Part shown: positions 16,664 to 25,259 of the stretch, piece after piece | How the letters are laid out: the number at the start of each line of letters is the position of its first letter | How positions within the stretch are numbered: the first letter of the stretch is position 1 | Source: Prevotellaceae bacterium UBA2852 | Lineage (GTDB): Bacteria > Bacteroidota > Bacteroidia > Bacteroidales > Bacteroidaceae | DNA: 64,000 bases | Assembly (NCBI GenBank): GCA_002350855.1 | Contig: DEFM01000013.1 | Span: forward strand, 79,913 to 143,912 | Reading direction: 5' to 3' | Made by a program: the position numbers and the translations under genes | Notes under the pieces: generated by a model | What the model was told of the DNA's origin: nothing | The model's input: the letters and a program-made list of their open reading frames with translations, nothing else | The model's database searches: none

Positions 16664-19387
16664 ATGAAGATGAAGAAAACTATAATACTTACTGCTGCAT
16701 TAGCGATAGCAATGAACAGTACAGCACAAAATCCTTTTGTGCAAACTTGGTGTACGAGTGATCCTGCCCCTATGGTACATAATGGAAGAATGTATGTCTA
16801 TACGGGACACGATGAAGACAATGCCGACTTCTTCTGGATGCAGGAGTGGCGAGTTTATTCCACTGACGACATGGTCAACTGGCTAGACCATGGTTCACCA
16901 TTGGCCTTGGAGAGTTTCTCTTGGGCGGATGACAGAGCCTGGGCATCACAGTGTGTAGAACGAGATGGAAAGTTCTATTGGTACATCTGTGCTCACTCCA
17001 AGATTTCCAATGGTATGGCTATTGGTGTAGCAGTGAGTGACACACCAACAGGACCTTTCCGTGATGCCATCGGAAAGCCCTTATTCGAGAATGGCAGTTG
17101 GGATCATATCGACCCAACAGTATTGATTGATGATGATGGGCAGGCATGGTTGATGTGGGGCAATCCACAATGTTACTATTTGAAGTTGAATCGCGACATG
17201 ATTTCCTATAGTGGTGAGCTGGGCCTTCTCGACATGACAGAGGAAGCCTTTGGTGGTCCCATCATGAGCAAGCGAGAGAAAGGTAAGAAATATAAAGATT
17301 CTTACGTGGAAGGCCCTTGGCTTACCAAGCGCAATGGTACTTACCAATTGCTCTATGCTGCGGGTGGTGTACCAGAGCACATCGCTTACAGCACAGCCTC
17401 CTCGCCTACTGGACCTTGGAAATATGCTGGTGAAATTATGCCCTTGAGTGACACCAAGTCGTTTACCAACCATTGTGGTGTTGCTGACTATAAGGGTCAC
17501 TCCTACTTTTTCTATCACACTGGCAAATTGCCTAATGGCGGAGGCTTTGGACGCAGTGTTGCTGTTGAGGAGTTTAAGTACAATGCAGATGGCAGTTTCC
17601 CAACAATTCTTCCTACAGATGAGGGAGTGAAACCTATTGGCAAGTTTGATCCCTATCGTAAGGTGGAGGCTGAGACAATGGCCTTCTCAAAGGGCGTAAA
17701 AACTGAGCAGAACGATCAGGTAGGTGTCTATGTAACAGATATCCACAATGGCGACTATATCAAGTTGCAGAACGTTCATTTCTGCAATAAGATTCCTCGC
17801 ACCTTCACAGCACGTGTAGCCAGTGGCTTGCGTGGTGGACAAATCGAAATCCGTATCGATAGCATTGGTGGAAAGCTGCTTGGAACTGTGAATGTTCCAG
17901 GAACTAGTGGTTGGGAGCAGTGGCAAACCATTACCACTGATCTGACAGCTATTGCCAGTGGACATCATGATATGTATTTCGTATTCAAAGGCCGTAAAGG
18001 TCCAAAGCTCTTCAATTTCGATTGGTGGGAGATGCGTGGATTGGAACAAGTGAATATGCCACTTTTCCAAACCAAATATACTGCAGACCCCTCTCCTCTC
18101 GTTGTTGGCGACACCTTATTCTTATACACATCACATGATGCTTCGCCTGAGGATATTCCTGACGAGAACGAGAAATCATCAGCAGGTTTCTTTATGTACG
18201 ATTGGTTGCTGTGGTCCACGACAGATATGGTAAACTGGACAGAACATGGTGCAGTTGCCTCACTAAAAGACTTCCCTTGGCGCAGTCGTGAAAATGGCGC
18301 TTGGGCTATCCAGACAGTTGAGCACAATGGCAAGTATTATCTCTATGCTCCTTTGCATGGACATGGTATTGGTGTGTTGGAGGCAGATTCCCCCTATGGT
18401 CCATTCAAAGATCCCCTTGGAAAACCATTGGTTTGGGACCAGAGCAATTGGTATGACATAGACCCCAGCGTCTATACTGACGACGATGGTCAAGCCTATA
18501 TGTATTGGGGTAATCCCCATACTTTTTGGGCTAAGCTGGGCAACGATATGACCTCACTCACAAGTGGTGTGACCAAATTGCCACACATTCCCAACTATCA
18601 AGAAGGTCCTTGGTTCTACAAGCGTAATGGACATTATTATCTGGGATTCGCCTCAACTTGTTGTCCAGAGGCTTTGGGCTATGCGATGAGTGATAGTCCC
18701 ACAGGTCCTTGGGAGTGGAAGGGTTATATCATGAAGCCCACTCCTCGCGATAGAGGCAATCATCCTGGCATTTGCGATTATAAGGGACACTCTTATGTCT
18801 TTGGACAGAATTATGACCTCATGCATCTAGAGACTTTCGAACATCACGAGCGTCGTAGTGTTTCTGCTACAGAGATTACCTACAATGCTGATGGAACCAT
18901 TCAGGAAGTTCCTTACTGGCTCGACCAGAAGCCCATGAATCAATTGCATTGGCTCAATCCCTATCAGCGTGTAGAAGCAGAGACCATGAACTGGGGTTAT
19001 GGACTAAAGTCATCGAAGATGGGCATCCAGAACACAGGCGTTGTGAAGAACATGCCTGAATCCACTGGCAAGCGTAATATGTATATCTACGATATCAACG
19101 ATGGTGAATATATCCGTTTGCGTGGTGTTGACTTTGGAAGCAAGGGCGCCAAGCAGTTTGCCATAACAGCTTCTGCTGCTATGAAAGCAGGTTGCACCAT
19201 CACACTCCGTCTGAATAGCAATAAAGGTCCTGTTGTTGGAACCCTGAATGTGAAGAGTACTGGCAGTGTAGATAAATATCGCACATTCACCACCAAAGTG
19301 AAGGAGGCTACAGGTGTTCACGACCTTTACATTTGTTTCAGCAATGCCCAAGGAGACGTACATCTCGATTGGTGGCAGTTTAAATAG
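16664..19387 (+). CDS. Double GH43-CBM6 glycoside hydrolase
   Basis: A 907-residue exported enzyme (signal peptide about 1-21, no lipobox) with the order GH43, CBM6, GH43, CBM6. The first five-bladed propeller (about 24-325) has base Asp33 (SDPAP), Asp150 (HIDPTV) and acid Glu216 (VEGPW). The second (about 465-760) has Asp475 (ADPSP), Asp600 (DIDPSV) and Glu647 (QEGPW). Both catalytic sets are complete. CBM6-like modules (about 330-455 and 770-907; VEAETM start, DWWQFK end) would hold the enzyme on xylan-type chains. GH43 enzymes release arabinofuranose or xylose. The two catalytic modules differ in sequence, so distinct bonds may be cut. It opens an apparent unit with GH3 and GH31 (15-base and 4-base gaps). 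Confidence 0.9.
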   Translation: MKMKKTIILTAALAIAMNSTAQNPFVQTWCTSDPAPMVHNGRMYVYTGHDEDNADFFWMQEWRVYSTDDMVNWLDHGSPLALESFSWADDRAWASQCVERDGKFYWYICAHSKISNGMAIGVAVSDTPTGPFRDAIGKPLFENGSWDHIDPTVLIDDDGQAWLMWGNPQCYYLKLNRDMISYSGELGLLDMTEEAFGGPIMSKREKGKKYKDSYVEGPWLTKRNGTYQLLYAAGGVPEHIAYSTASSPTGPWKYAGEIMPLSDTKSFTNHCGVADYKGHSYFFYHTGKLPNGGGFGRSVAVEEFKYNADGSFPTILPTDEGVKPIGKFDPYRKVEAETMAFSKGVKTEQNDQVGVYVTDIHNGDYIKLQNVHFCNKIPRTFTARVASGLRGGQIEIRIDSIGGKLLGTVNVPGTSGWEQWQTITTDLTAIASGHHDMYFVFKGRKGPKLFNFDWWEMRGLEQVNMPLFQTKYTADPSPLVVGDTLFLYTSHDASPEDIPDENEKSSAGFFMYDWLLWSTTDMVNWTEHGAVASLKDFPWRSRENGAWAIQTVEHNGKYYLYAPLHGHGIGVLEADSPYGPFKDPLGKPLVWDQSNWYDIDPSVYTDDDGQAYMYWGNPHTFWAKLGNDMTSLTSGVTKLPHIPNYQEGPWFYKRNGHYYLGFASTCCPEALGYAMSDSPTGPWEWKGYIMKPTPRDRGNHPGICDYKGHSYVFGQNYDLMHLETFEHHERRSVSATEITYNADGTIQEVPYWLDQKPMNQLHWLNPYQRVEAETMNWGYGLKSSKMGIQNTGVVKNMPESTGKRNMYIYDINDGEYIRLRGVDFGSKGAKQFAITASAAMKAGCTITLRLNSNKGPVVGTLNVKSTGSVDKYRTFTTKVKEATGVHDLYICFSNAQGDVHLDWWQFK

Positions 19388-19402
19388 AACAAGATAAACA
19401 CA

Positions 19403-21760
19403 ATGAAAATTAAAACAATGACAATGATGTGCACAACAGCACTTTTCATGGGGTGTAGTGCCCCTGACTTAGAGCAACAGGTTGACGAGCTCTATGGCAA
19501 GATGACGCAGGAAGAGCGCATTGCCCAGTTGAGAAGTATGTATATAGAAGATCTCTTCGACGAGCAGGGGCAGTTGGATACTGCAAAATGTCGTCAACAG
19601 ATACCCAACGGTATTGGGCATTTCGCCCAATATGCTTTTCAGAAGCAAAGAGAACCAAATCTTCTGCGAGATATGGTGGCAGCTTTGCAAAAGTGGTTGA
19701 TGGAAAATACGCCCAATGGCATCCCTGCCCTCTTCCATGAGGAGGTTCTATCAGGTGTCAACGCACGTGGAGCAACTATCTATCCCCAACAGATTGGTCA
19801 AGCGTGCTCGTTCAATCCAGAGTTGGCTGAGTTGAAAACCCTTCAGACGAGTACTGCTATGCGAAAAATGGGTGGTGTCTTGTCGCTCTCGCCCATGGTG
19901 GATGTTTGTCGCACACCTAGTTTCAATCGTTTGGAGGAGTCATACGGAGAAGATGGTTACTTGTCTGCTGTTATGGGAACAGCCTTTGTTCGTGGATTGC
20001 AGCAAGGCGATCTGAAGAAAGGCGTTGGTGCTTGCTCCAAACATTATCTTGGATATGGTGGAGGTGGTGATGCAGACGAGAAAGAATTGATGGAAGAAAT
20101 TCTTTTGCCTCACGAAACCATGATACGCATGGAAGGCAGCAAGGTCGTTATGCCTGGCTATCATGCAATGGCAGATAATAATGGTGAGAATGTCAATTGT
20201 GTGGCAAATGCCAAGATTCTGCAAGACATTCTGCGTGACTATTTAGGCTTTGATGGTATGGTAGTGAGCGACTATACAGCCATTGACCAAATACCTAACC
20301 TTGCCACCCCAATGGAGAAGGCTGTTGCAGCTATCAATGCAGGCAATGATGTGGACTTCCCCTTCGGTGCCAATTATCAGTATCTTCAGGAAGCCATCGA
20401 CAAAGGACTGGTAAAACCTGAAACCTTTGAACGTGCTGTCAAAGATGTGTTGCGCTATAAGTTCCGTGTAGGATTGTTTGATAAGAATCCTTATCTTTAT
20501 AGTACGGAGAAGATAGAATTAGATACTCCAGAAGAGCGCGAAACAGCCTATAAGATTGCCACACAGAGCATCGTGCTATTGAAAAACGATGGTACTTTGC
20601 CACTTGATGAGGGGAAGTCGCCTGAGAATATCCTTATCACAGGTCCAAATGCCAACTCGATGTGGGCCATGTGTGGCGACTATTCGTTCCCCTCTATGAG
20701 CTATTTCTGGAAAAAGGTTGAGCATGACCTTGACCATCCTCATGTCGTTGGTTTGCTGGAAGGTTTGCGCGACAGAAAGCCCTCTCACATGAACATTCTC
20801 TATTCGCGTGGTTGCGATTGGACAGAGGAGATTGAGACCAAATATACAGAAGGTGGCGACGAGCGCGCATGGGAGTATGAACTTCTGCATCGCATGGTGG
20901 ATGCTGGCGAAAAGGCAGATCCTCAGGAAGCCCTCAAGTTGGCTAAGCAGTGCGATGTTATTATCGCAGCTATGGGTGAAAACGTAATGCTTTGTGGTGA
21001 GAACAGAGATCGTCAGGGACTTCGTCTGCCTGGAAAGCAGGAACAATATGTTGAGCAACTGCTGGCTACAGGCAAGCCTGTCGTTCTGGTTTTGTTTGGT
21101 GGTCGTGCACAAGTCATCTCCAGTCTTGCGGAGCGTTGTTCTGCTGTCGTTCAGGCATGGTATCCAGGTGAAGAGGGAGGTCATGCTGTAGCTGATATCC
21201 TCTATGGAACAGTAGCTCCCTCTGGAAAACTTTCTGTTAGTTATCCCAATACGGAGGTCTATGAGCCACTTTGCTATAACTATTCAGCAGAGCAGGATGC
21301 ACGTGTACAATGGCCTTTCGGCTATGGTTTAACCTACACCACCTTTGAATACAAGAATCTCAAAGTGGAAAGCGAAGTCCAGACCACCAATCCGTTTATC
21401 GACTTGTCGTTTGAAGTAAAGAACACAGGCTTTATGGCTGCTGATGAGATTGCTCAGGTATATATCTCCTCCACATCAGACGACCAACCAATCCGTCCTA
21501 TCCAACTTCAGGGCTTTACTCGCATACCTCTCCAACCCAATGAGAGCAAGACTGTTAAGGTGAGATTGTATACAGAACAGTTTGGTTTTTACAGTCACGA
21601 GAATGGCAAGCGTCAATGGAACATTCTTCCAGGCACCTACGCTATCAAGATTGGAGCATCGTCTGTTGACATCCGTCTGCAAAAGCAGATAACGCTGAAA
21701 GGTGAGGCTGTCAATAAACCCCTAAGAGAGTATTATTTCTCAACCAGTTCAATTAAATAA
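19403..21760 (+). CDS. GH3 beta-glycosidase lipoprotein
   Basis: A 785-residue family 3 glycosidase anchored as a lipoprotein (FMGC, Cys18). The N-terminal barrel (about 25-370) holds nucleophile Asp290 in MVVSDY and the substrate-binding KHYLGYG element; the second alpha/beta domain (about 390-610) and a C-terminal fibronectin-III-like domain (about 660-770, ending with the usual NGKRQWNILPG element) complete the normal layout. Family members remove terminal beta-linked glucose or xylose; in this setting beta-xylosidase or beta-glucosidase are both plausible. It lies between the double GH43 and GH31 genes in one unit. Confidence 0.93.
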   Translation: MKIKTMTMMCTTALFMGCSAPDLEQQVDELYGKMTQEERIAQLRSMYIEDLFDEQGQLDTAKCRQQIPNGIGHFAQYAFQKQREPNLLRDMVAALQKWLMENTPNGIPALFHEEVLSGVNARGATIYPQQIGQACSFNPELAELKTLQTSTAMRKMGGVLSLSPMVDVCRTPSFNRLEESYGEDGYLSAVMGTAFVRGLQQGDLKKGVGACSKHYLGYGGGGDADEKELMEEILLPHETMIRMEGSKVVMPGYHAMADNNGENVNCVANAKILQDILRDYLGFDGMVVSDYTAIDQIPNLATPMEKAVAAINAGNDVDFPFGANYQYLQEAIDKGLVKPETFERAVKDVLRYKFRVGLFDKNPYLYSTEKIELDTPEERETAYKIATQSIVLLKNDGTLPLDEGKSPENILITGPNANSMWAMCGDYSFPSMSYFWKKVEHDLDHPHVVGLLEGLRDRKPSHMNILYSRGCDWTEEIETKYTEGGDERAWEYELLHRMVDAGEKADPQEALKLAKQCDVIIAAMGENVMLCGENRDRQGLRLPGKQEQYVEQLLATGKPVVLVLFGGRAQVISSLAERCSAVVQAWYPGEEGGHAVADILYGTVAPSGKLSVSYPNTEVYEPLCYNYSAEQDARVQWPFGYGLTYTTFEYKNLKVESEVQTTNPFIDLSFEVKNTGFMAADEIAQVYISSTSDDQPIRPIQLQGFTRIPLQPNESKTVKVRLYTEQFGFYSHENGKRQWNILPGTYAIKIGASSVDIRLQKQITLKGEAVNKPLREYYFSTSSIK

Positions 21761-21764
21761 AACG

Positions 21765-23942
21765 ATGAGAAGAATCATTGCTATCCTTATCGTATGCTTT
21801 AGCGTACAAACCATTTTCGCCCAACAACCTTTTGGGCGAGGAAAGATTTCCGTTCAGCAAGTGGCTCACAATGCTGTGCGAATCCAGTATATAGAGGGTA
21901 ATATACAGAATGATCTTCCTGACTGGATTTACGTGAAGCATGAAACGGTAAAGAGCAATGATTTGAAAGTTACGCTGGACAAGAAACACCAACGTTTGTT
22001 CATCAAGGACAAGAGTGGAAAGACCGTTTTTACAGCTACCCGTCATCAATTTGATGAAAGTGAGGCTACTCTAACGTTCCTGTCTTCCAAGGACGAGTGT
22101 CTCTTCGGACTGGGTCAGTTTCAAGATGGCTACAGCAATGTTCGTGGACTCTCCAGACGTTTGACTCAGGTGAACACGCAGATTAGTCTGCCCATGCTTA
22201 TCTCTAGCAAGGGATATGGCATCTTGTGGAACAACTATGGTCTGACAGATTTCAATCCTTGCCACCAGAGTGTGAAATTGCAGAAGCGAAGTGGCGCAGG
22301 AAAGCAGGAGGTGGTAAATGTCACATCAACTGAAGGTGGTAAGAAAGAGGTGCGCGAGCGCCATATCTTCGAGGCTTCTATTGATATCGCTGAGACAGGC
22401 GACTATGCCCTTTTGCTAGATGTTGGTCAGAAGATGGCGCGTCGCCATAACCTTTGCATTGATGGGCAACCCGTCATTGAGATGCAGAACCTATGGCTTC
22501 CTCCAACAGCTTCCAAAATTGTACATCTTTCAAAAGGTCATCATCAGCTCACTGCTGAGCTAACCAAGGACGATGCCCCTACCCTATATTATAATAAGGT
22601 AAAGGACGAGACCACTTTCCATTCGCCCGTAGCCACTTCAGTAGATTATACTGTTTTCATTGGCTCTGCTGATGAAATCATCGCCAGCTATCGCGAACTG
22701 ACGGGTGTTTGTCCACAAATGCCCAAATGGGCTTTGGGCTATATCCATTGTCGTGAACGTTTCCATAGCTCACAGGAAATCCTCGAGACAGCCAATCGTT
22801 TTCGCAAGGAGAATATGCCCATCAGCCTCATCGTGCAGGATTGGCAATATTGGGGCAAGTATGGTTGGAACTCTATGAAGTTCGACGAGGAATTCTATCC
22901 TGACCCCAAGGCCTTGACGGATAGTCTGCACAAGATGGATATCCGTCTGATGCTCAGCGTTTGGTCGAAGATTGACAAGAACTCTGACGTGGGGCGTCAA
23001 ATGGTGCGCGACCAGTATTATATTCCAGGAACTGACTGGATTGATTTCTTCAATCCTCAAGCTGCATCGTCTTATTGGCAGAACTTCTGTGAGCGCTTGT
23101 TGCCTTTGGGTATTGATGCTTGGTGGCAGGATGCTACAGAACCAGAGAACGACGACCTTGTGGGGCGTCGTGTCAACAATGGGCGTTGGAGTGGTGAGCA
23201 GGTGCGTAATGTCTATCCCTTGTTGGTTAACAAAACCGTTTATGAAGGATTGGTAGCTGCTGGTTGTGAGCCCATGATTCTCACCCGTTGCGGATTCCCT
23301 GGCATTCAGCGCTATGGTTCTGCTCTCTGGAGTGGCGATGTGGGCAATGATTGGGAGACCTTCCGACGTCAGATCGTGGCAGGTTTGGGTGTCCAGGCTG
23401 CTGGTGTTCCTTGGTGGACCTACGACGCTGGTGGATTCTTCCGTCCTGGCGACCAATACACCAATCAAGACTATATCGAACGAATGTTGCGTTGGATAGA
23501 GACTTCTGTCTATCTGCCCCTGATGCGTGTTCATGGCTATATGAGCAACACAGAGCCTTGGAACTATGGTGCTGAGGCTCAGCAGATTATCACAGAATGC
23601 CTAAAAGAACGTGAAAGTCTGCGTCCTTACATCGAGCAATGTGCTGAGCGTGTAGCCAAAGAGGGCTATACCATCATGCGCCCCCTCGTCTTCGACTTTG
23701 CCAACGACCCAGAAGCTCTTCAGCAAAAGTATGAATACATGTTTGGTCCTTCGCTACTCATCTGCCCCATCACAGAGCCAGGTGTCAAAGAGTGGAAGAC
23801 CTACCTACCCAAGAACAAAGAAGGTTGGATTGACTATCGTACAGGTAAGCACTATGCGGGTGGACAAACCATCACGACTCCTGTCGACAAAGCCCACATC
23901 CCAGTTTTCGTTAAGCAAGGAGACAATTCATATTTCCCCTAA
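21765..23942 (+). CDS. GH31 alpha-xylosidase-type glycosidase with PA14-like insert
   Basis: A 725-residue exported retaining alpha-glycosidase. After the signal peptide (about 1-19), an N-terminal beta-sandwich holds a PA14-like insert (about 190-285), as in characterised GH31 alpha-xylosidases. The catalytic barrel has nucleophile Asp456 in WWQDATEPE and acid/base Asp525 in WSGDVGND. The WQDATEPE motif is typical of alpha-xylosidases rather than alpha-glucosidases. Substrates would be xylosyl side chains of xyloglucan or of complex xylan. It ends the first transcript of the block; a repeat array that closes with a palindrome follows. Confidence 0.9.
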   Translation: MRRIIAILIVCFSVQTIFAQQPFGRGKISVQQVAHNAVRIQYIEGNIQNDLPDWIYVKHETVKSNDLKVTLDKKHQRLFIKDKSGKTVFTATRHQFDESEATLTFLSSKDECLFGLGQFQDGYSNVRGLSRRLTQVNTQISLPMLISSKGYGILWNNYGLTDFNPCHQSVKLQKRSGAGKQEVVNVTSTEGGKKEVRERHIFEASIDIAETGDYALLLDVGQKMARRHNLCIDGQPVIEMQNLWLPPTASKIVHLSKGHHQLTAELTKDDAPTLYYNKVKDETTFHSPVATSVDYTVFIGSADEIIASYRELTGVCPQMPKWALGYIHCRERFHSSQEILETANRFRKENMPISLIVQDWQYWGKYGWNSMKFDEEFYPDPKALTDSLHKMDIRLMLSVWSKIDKNSDVGRQMVRDQYYIPGTDWIDFFNPQAASSYWQNFCERLLPLGIDAWWQDATEPENDDLVGRRVNNGRWSGEQVRNVYPLLVNKTVYEGLVAAGCEPMILTRCGFPGIQRYGSALWSGDVGNDWETFRRQIVAGLGVQAAGVPWWTYDAGGFFRPGDQYTNQDYIERMLRWIETSVYLPLMRVHGYMSNTEPWNYGAEAQQIITECLKERESLRPYIEQCAERVAKEGYTIMRPLVFDFANDPEALQQKYEYMFGPSLLICPITEPGVKEWKTYLPKNKEGWIDYRTGKHYAGGQTITTPVDKAHIPVFVKQGDNSYFP

Positions 23943-23951
23943 TGCTAAATC

Positions 23952-24035
23952 ATATTCCAAGTCCTGAAATAAATATTCCAAGTCCTGAAATAAATATTCC
24001 AAGACCTGAAACATATATTCCAAGGCCTGGAATAT
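23952..24035. repeat. Four tandem 21-base repeats ending in a palindrome
   Basis: Four units of exactly 21 bases begin at 23952, 23973, 23994 and 24015. The first two are identical (ATATTCCAAG, then TCCTGAAATAA), the third differs at three positions, and the fourth has changed so that its ends ATATTCCA and TGGAATAT form an eight-base inverted repeat around AGGCC. The array lies just after the GH31 stop and before the next promoter at 24174, so the last unit may act as a weak terminator. Confidence 0.9.
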
Positions 24036-24173
24036 AATTTTCCATGTTGATAAAAAAACTTTTTCGATGATGTCGTAAGAAACAACTACCCCTATTTCTC
24101 ATTTTTCCTATCCAAATTACACCCGAAATAGTATATGTTACATCCAACTATTGCGAATGTGGGGAATTTTTTG

Positions 24174-24181
24174 TATCTTTG
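24174..24181 (+). promoter_or_regulatory. Promoter of the second carbohydrate-enzyme transcript
   Basis: TATCTTTG with a TTG at 24151-24153, 20 bases upstream, fits the full Bacteroidetes promoter (TTG, about 20 bases, TAnnTTTG). It precedes the esterase gene at 24208. Confidence 0.7.
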
Positions 24182-24207
24182 CCATCAAATTGCAACAATT
24201 AAAAACA

Positions 24208-25200
24208 ATGAAGAAGACATTAATATCTGTATGTATGCTTTGCCTGACAGCTGTTGCAATGGCTCAGCCTGCAGGTGGCTTTGGAGGTGTTCAGCAACAA
24301 ACAAAACTAGAGACCTCGCAAGAGTGGAAGGATATTAACTATGTGGGCGATGGCCAGACGTATCACACCTGCGACATCTATCTGCCCAAAGAGCAGAAGG
24401 ACAGCTATCCTGTGGTGATTCACATCTACGGAAGTGCTTGGTTTAACAATAACGGCAAGGGAATGGCCGATCTAGGCACCATCGTCAAAAGTCTGTTAGA
24501 TGCAGGCTACGCTGTGGTTTGTCCTAATCACCGTTCGAGCATCGATGCCCCATGGCCTGCCCAGATAAACGACATCCGTGCCGTGATACGCTTTGTTCGT
24601 GGCGAAGCAAAGACTTACAAGTTTGACACCTCATTTATCGCTACCAGCGGATTCTCCAGTGGTGGTCACTTGGCCTCTATCGCAGCAACTACTAGTGGTA
24701 TGAAAACAGCTACTGTAGGCAGTGTTACACTCGACCTTGAGGGCAACTTGGGTAAATATACCGATCAGCTCAGTACTGTGAATGCCGCTTGCGACTGGTC
24801 TGGTCCTGTAGACTTGACCGCTATGGATTGTGGCGAACACATGACCATGGGCGAGAATAGTCCTGAGGACGTGTTGCTCAGATCGAAACTCTCGAAAGAG
24901 CCCGATAAGTACCTGAGTCTCAGTGCCACACAGTATGTCAGCTCCAACACACCCCCCATCATCATTTTCCATGGTGACAAGGACGGCGTGGTTCCCAATT
25001 GTCAGGGTAAGAAGTTCTATGAATTGCTGAAGGCAGCAGGTGTCAAGACTGAGGCAACCTTCCCTGCAGAGGGCAATCATGGAGGACCTGAAATGTACAC
25101 TCCAGAGAATCTGAAGAAGATGGTTTGTTTCCTGAACTGCGTCAGGGAAAGTAATTGTTGCAATAAGGGTTGCTGTCAAAAACAATTTGTCGAAGTTTAA
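24208..25200 (+). CDS. Exported alpha/beta-hydrolase (esterase-like)
   Basis: A 330-residue exported hydrolase (signal peptide about 1-20). The nucleophile elbow GFSSG places the serine at residue 150; the oxyanion-region element IYGSAW and the late acid and His contexts (HGDKDGVVP and EGNHGG) complete the hormone-sensitive-lipase-like triad. In a plant-polysaccharide block it may remove acetyl or feruloyl groups from xylan, but this is inferred from context only. The C-terminus has an unusual cysteine cluster (NCCNKGCCQK). I start at 24208, downstream of the promoter, rather than at earlier Met codons. Confidence 0.8.
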   Translation: MKKTLISVCMLCLTAVAMAQPAGGFGGVQQQTKLETSQEWKDINYVGDGQTYHTCDIYLPKEQKDSYPVVIHIYGSAWFNNNGKGMADLGTIVKSLLDAGYAVVCPNHRSSIDAPWPAQINDIRAVIRFVRGEAKTYKFDTSFIATSGFSSGGHLASIAATTSGMKTATVGSVTLDLEGNLGKYTDQLSTVNAACDWSGPVDLTAMDCGEHMTMGENSPEDVLLRSKLSKEPDKYLSLSATQYVSSNTPPIIIFHGDKDGVVPNCQGKKFYELLKAAGVKTEATFPAEGNHGGPEMYTPENLKKMVCFLNCVRESNCCNKGCCQKQFVEV

Positions 25201-25259
25201 TGCCCAGAATCCCCTTCCCGTCTTGAACTGAAGTAAAACATTATTAAAACTATGATATT

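Noticed and set aside
22770..23534. 254-residue minus-strand frame inside the GH31 gene
   Set aside because: Antisense shadow over the catalytic barrel; composition is not protein-like.
23952..24035. CRISPR array
   Set aside because: Units are head-to-tail without spacers, too short, and no cas gene is present.
23950..24147. A 65-residue minus-strand frame with GLGIFIS heptapeptide repeats
   Set aside because: The repeats are a direct result of the 21-base array, the frame has no promoter or ribosome site, and it covers the promoter of the next gene.
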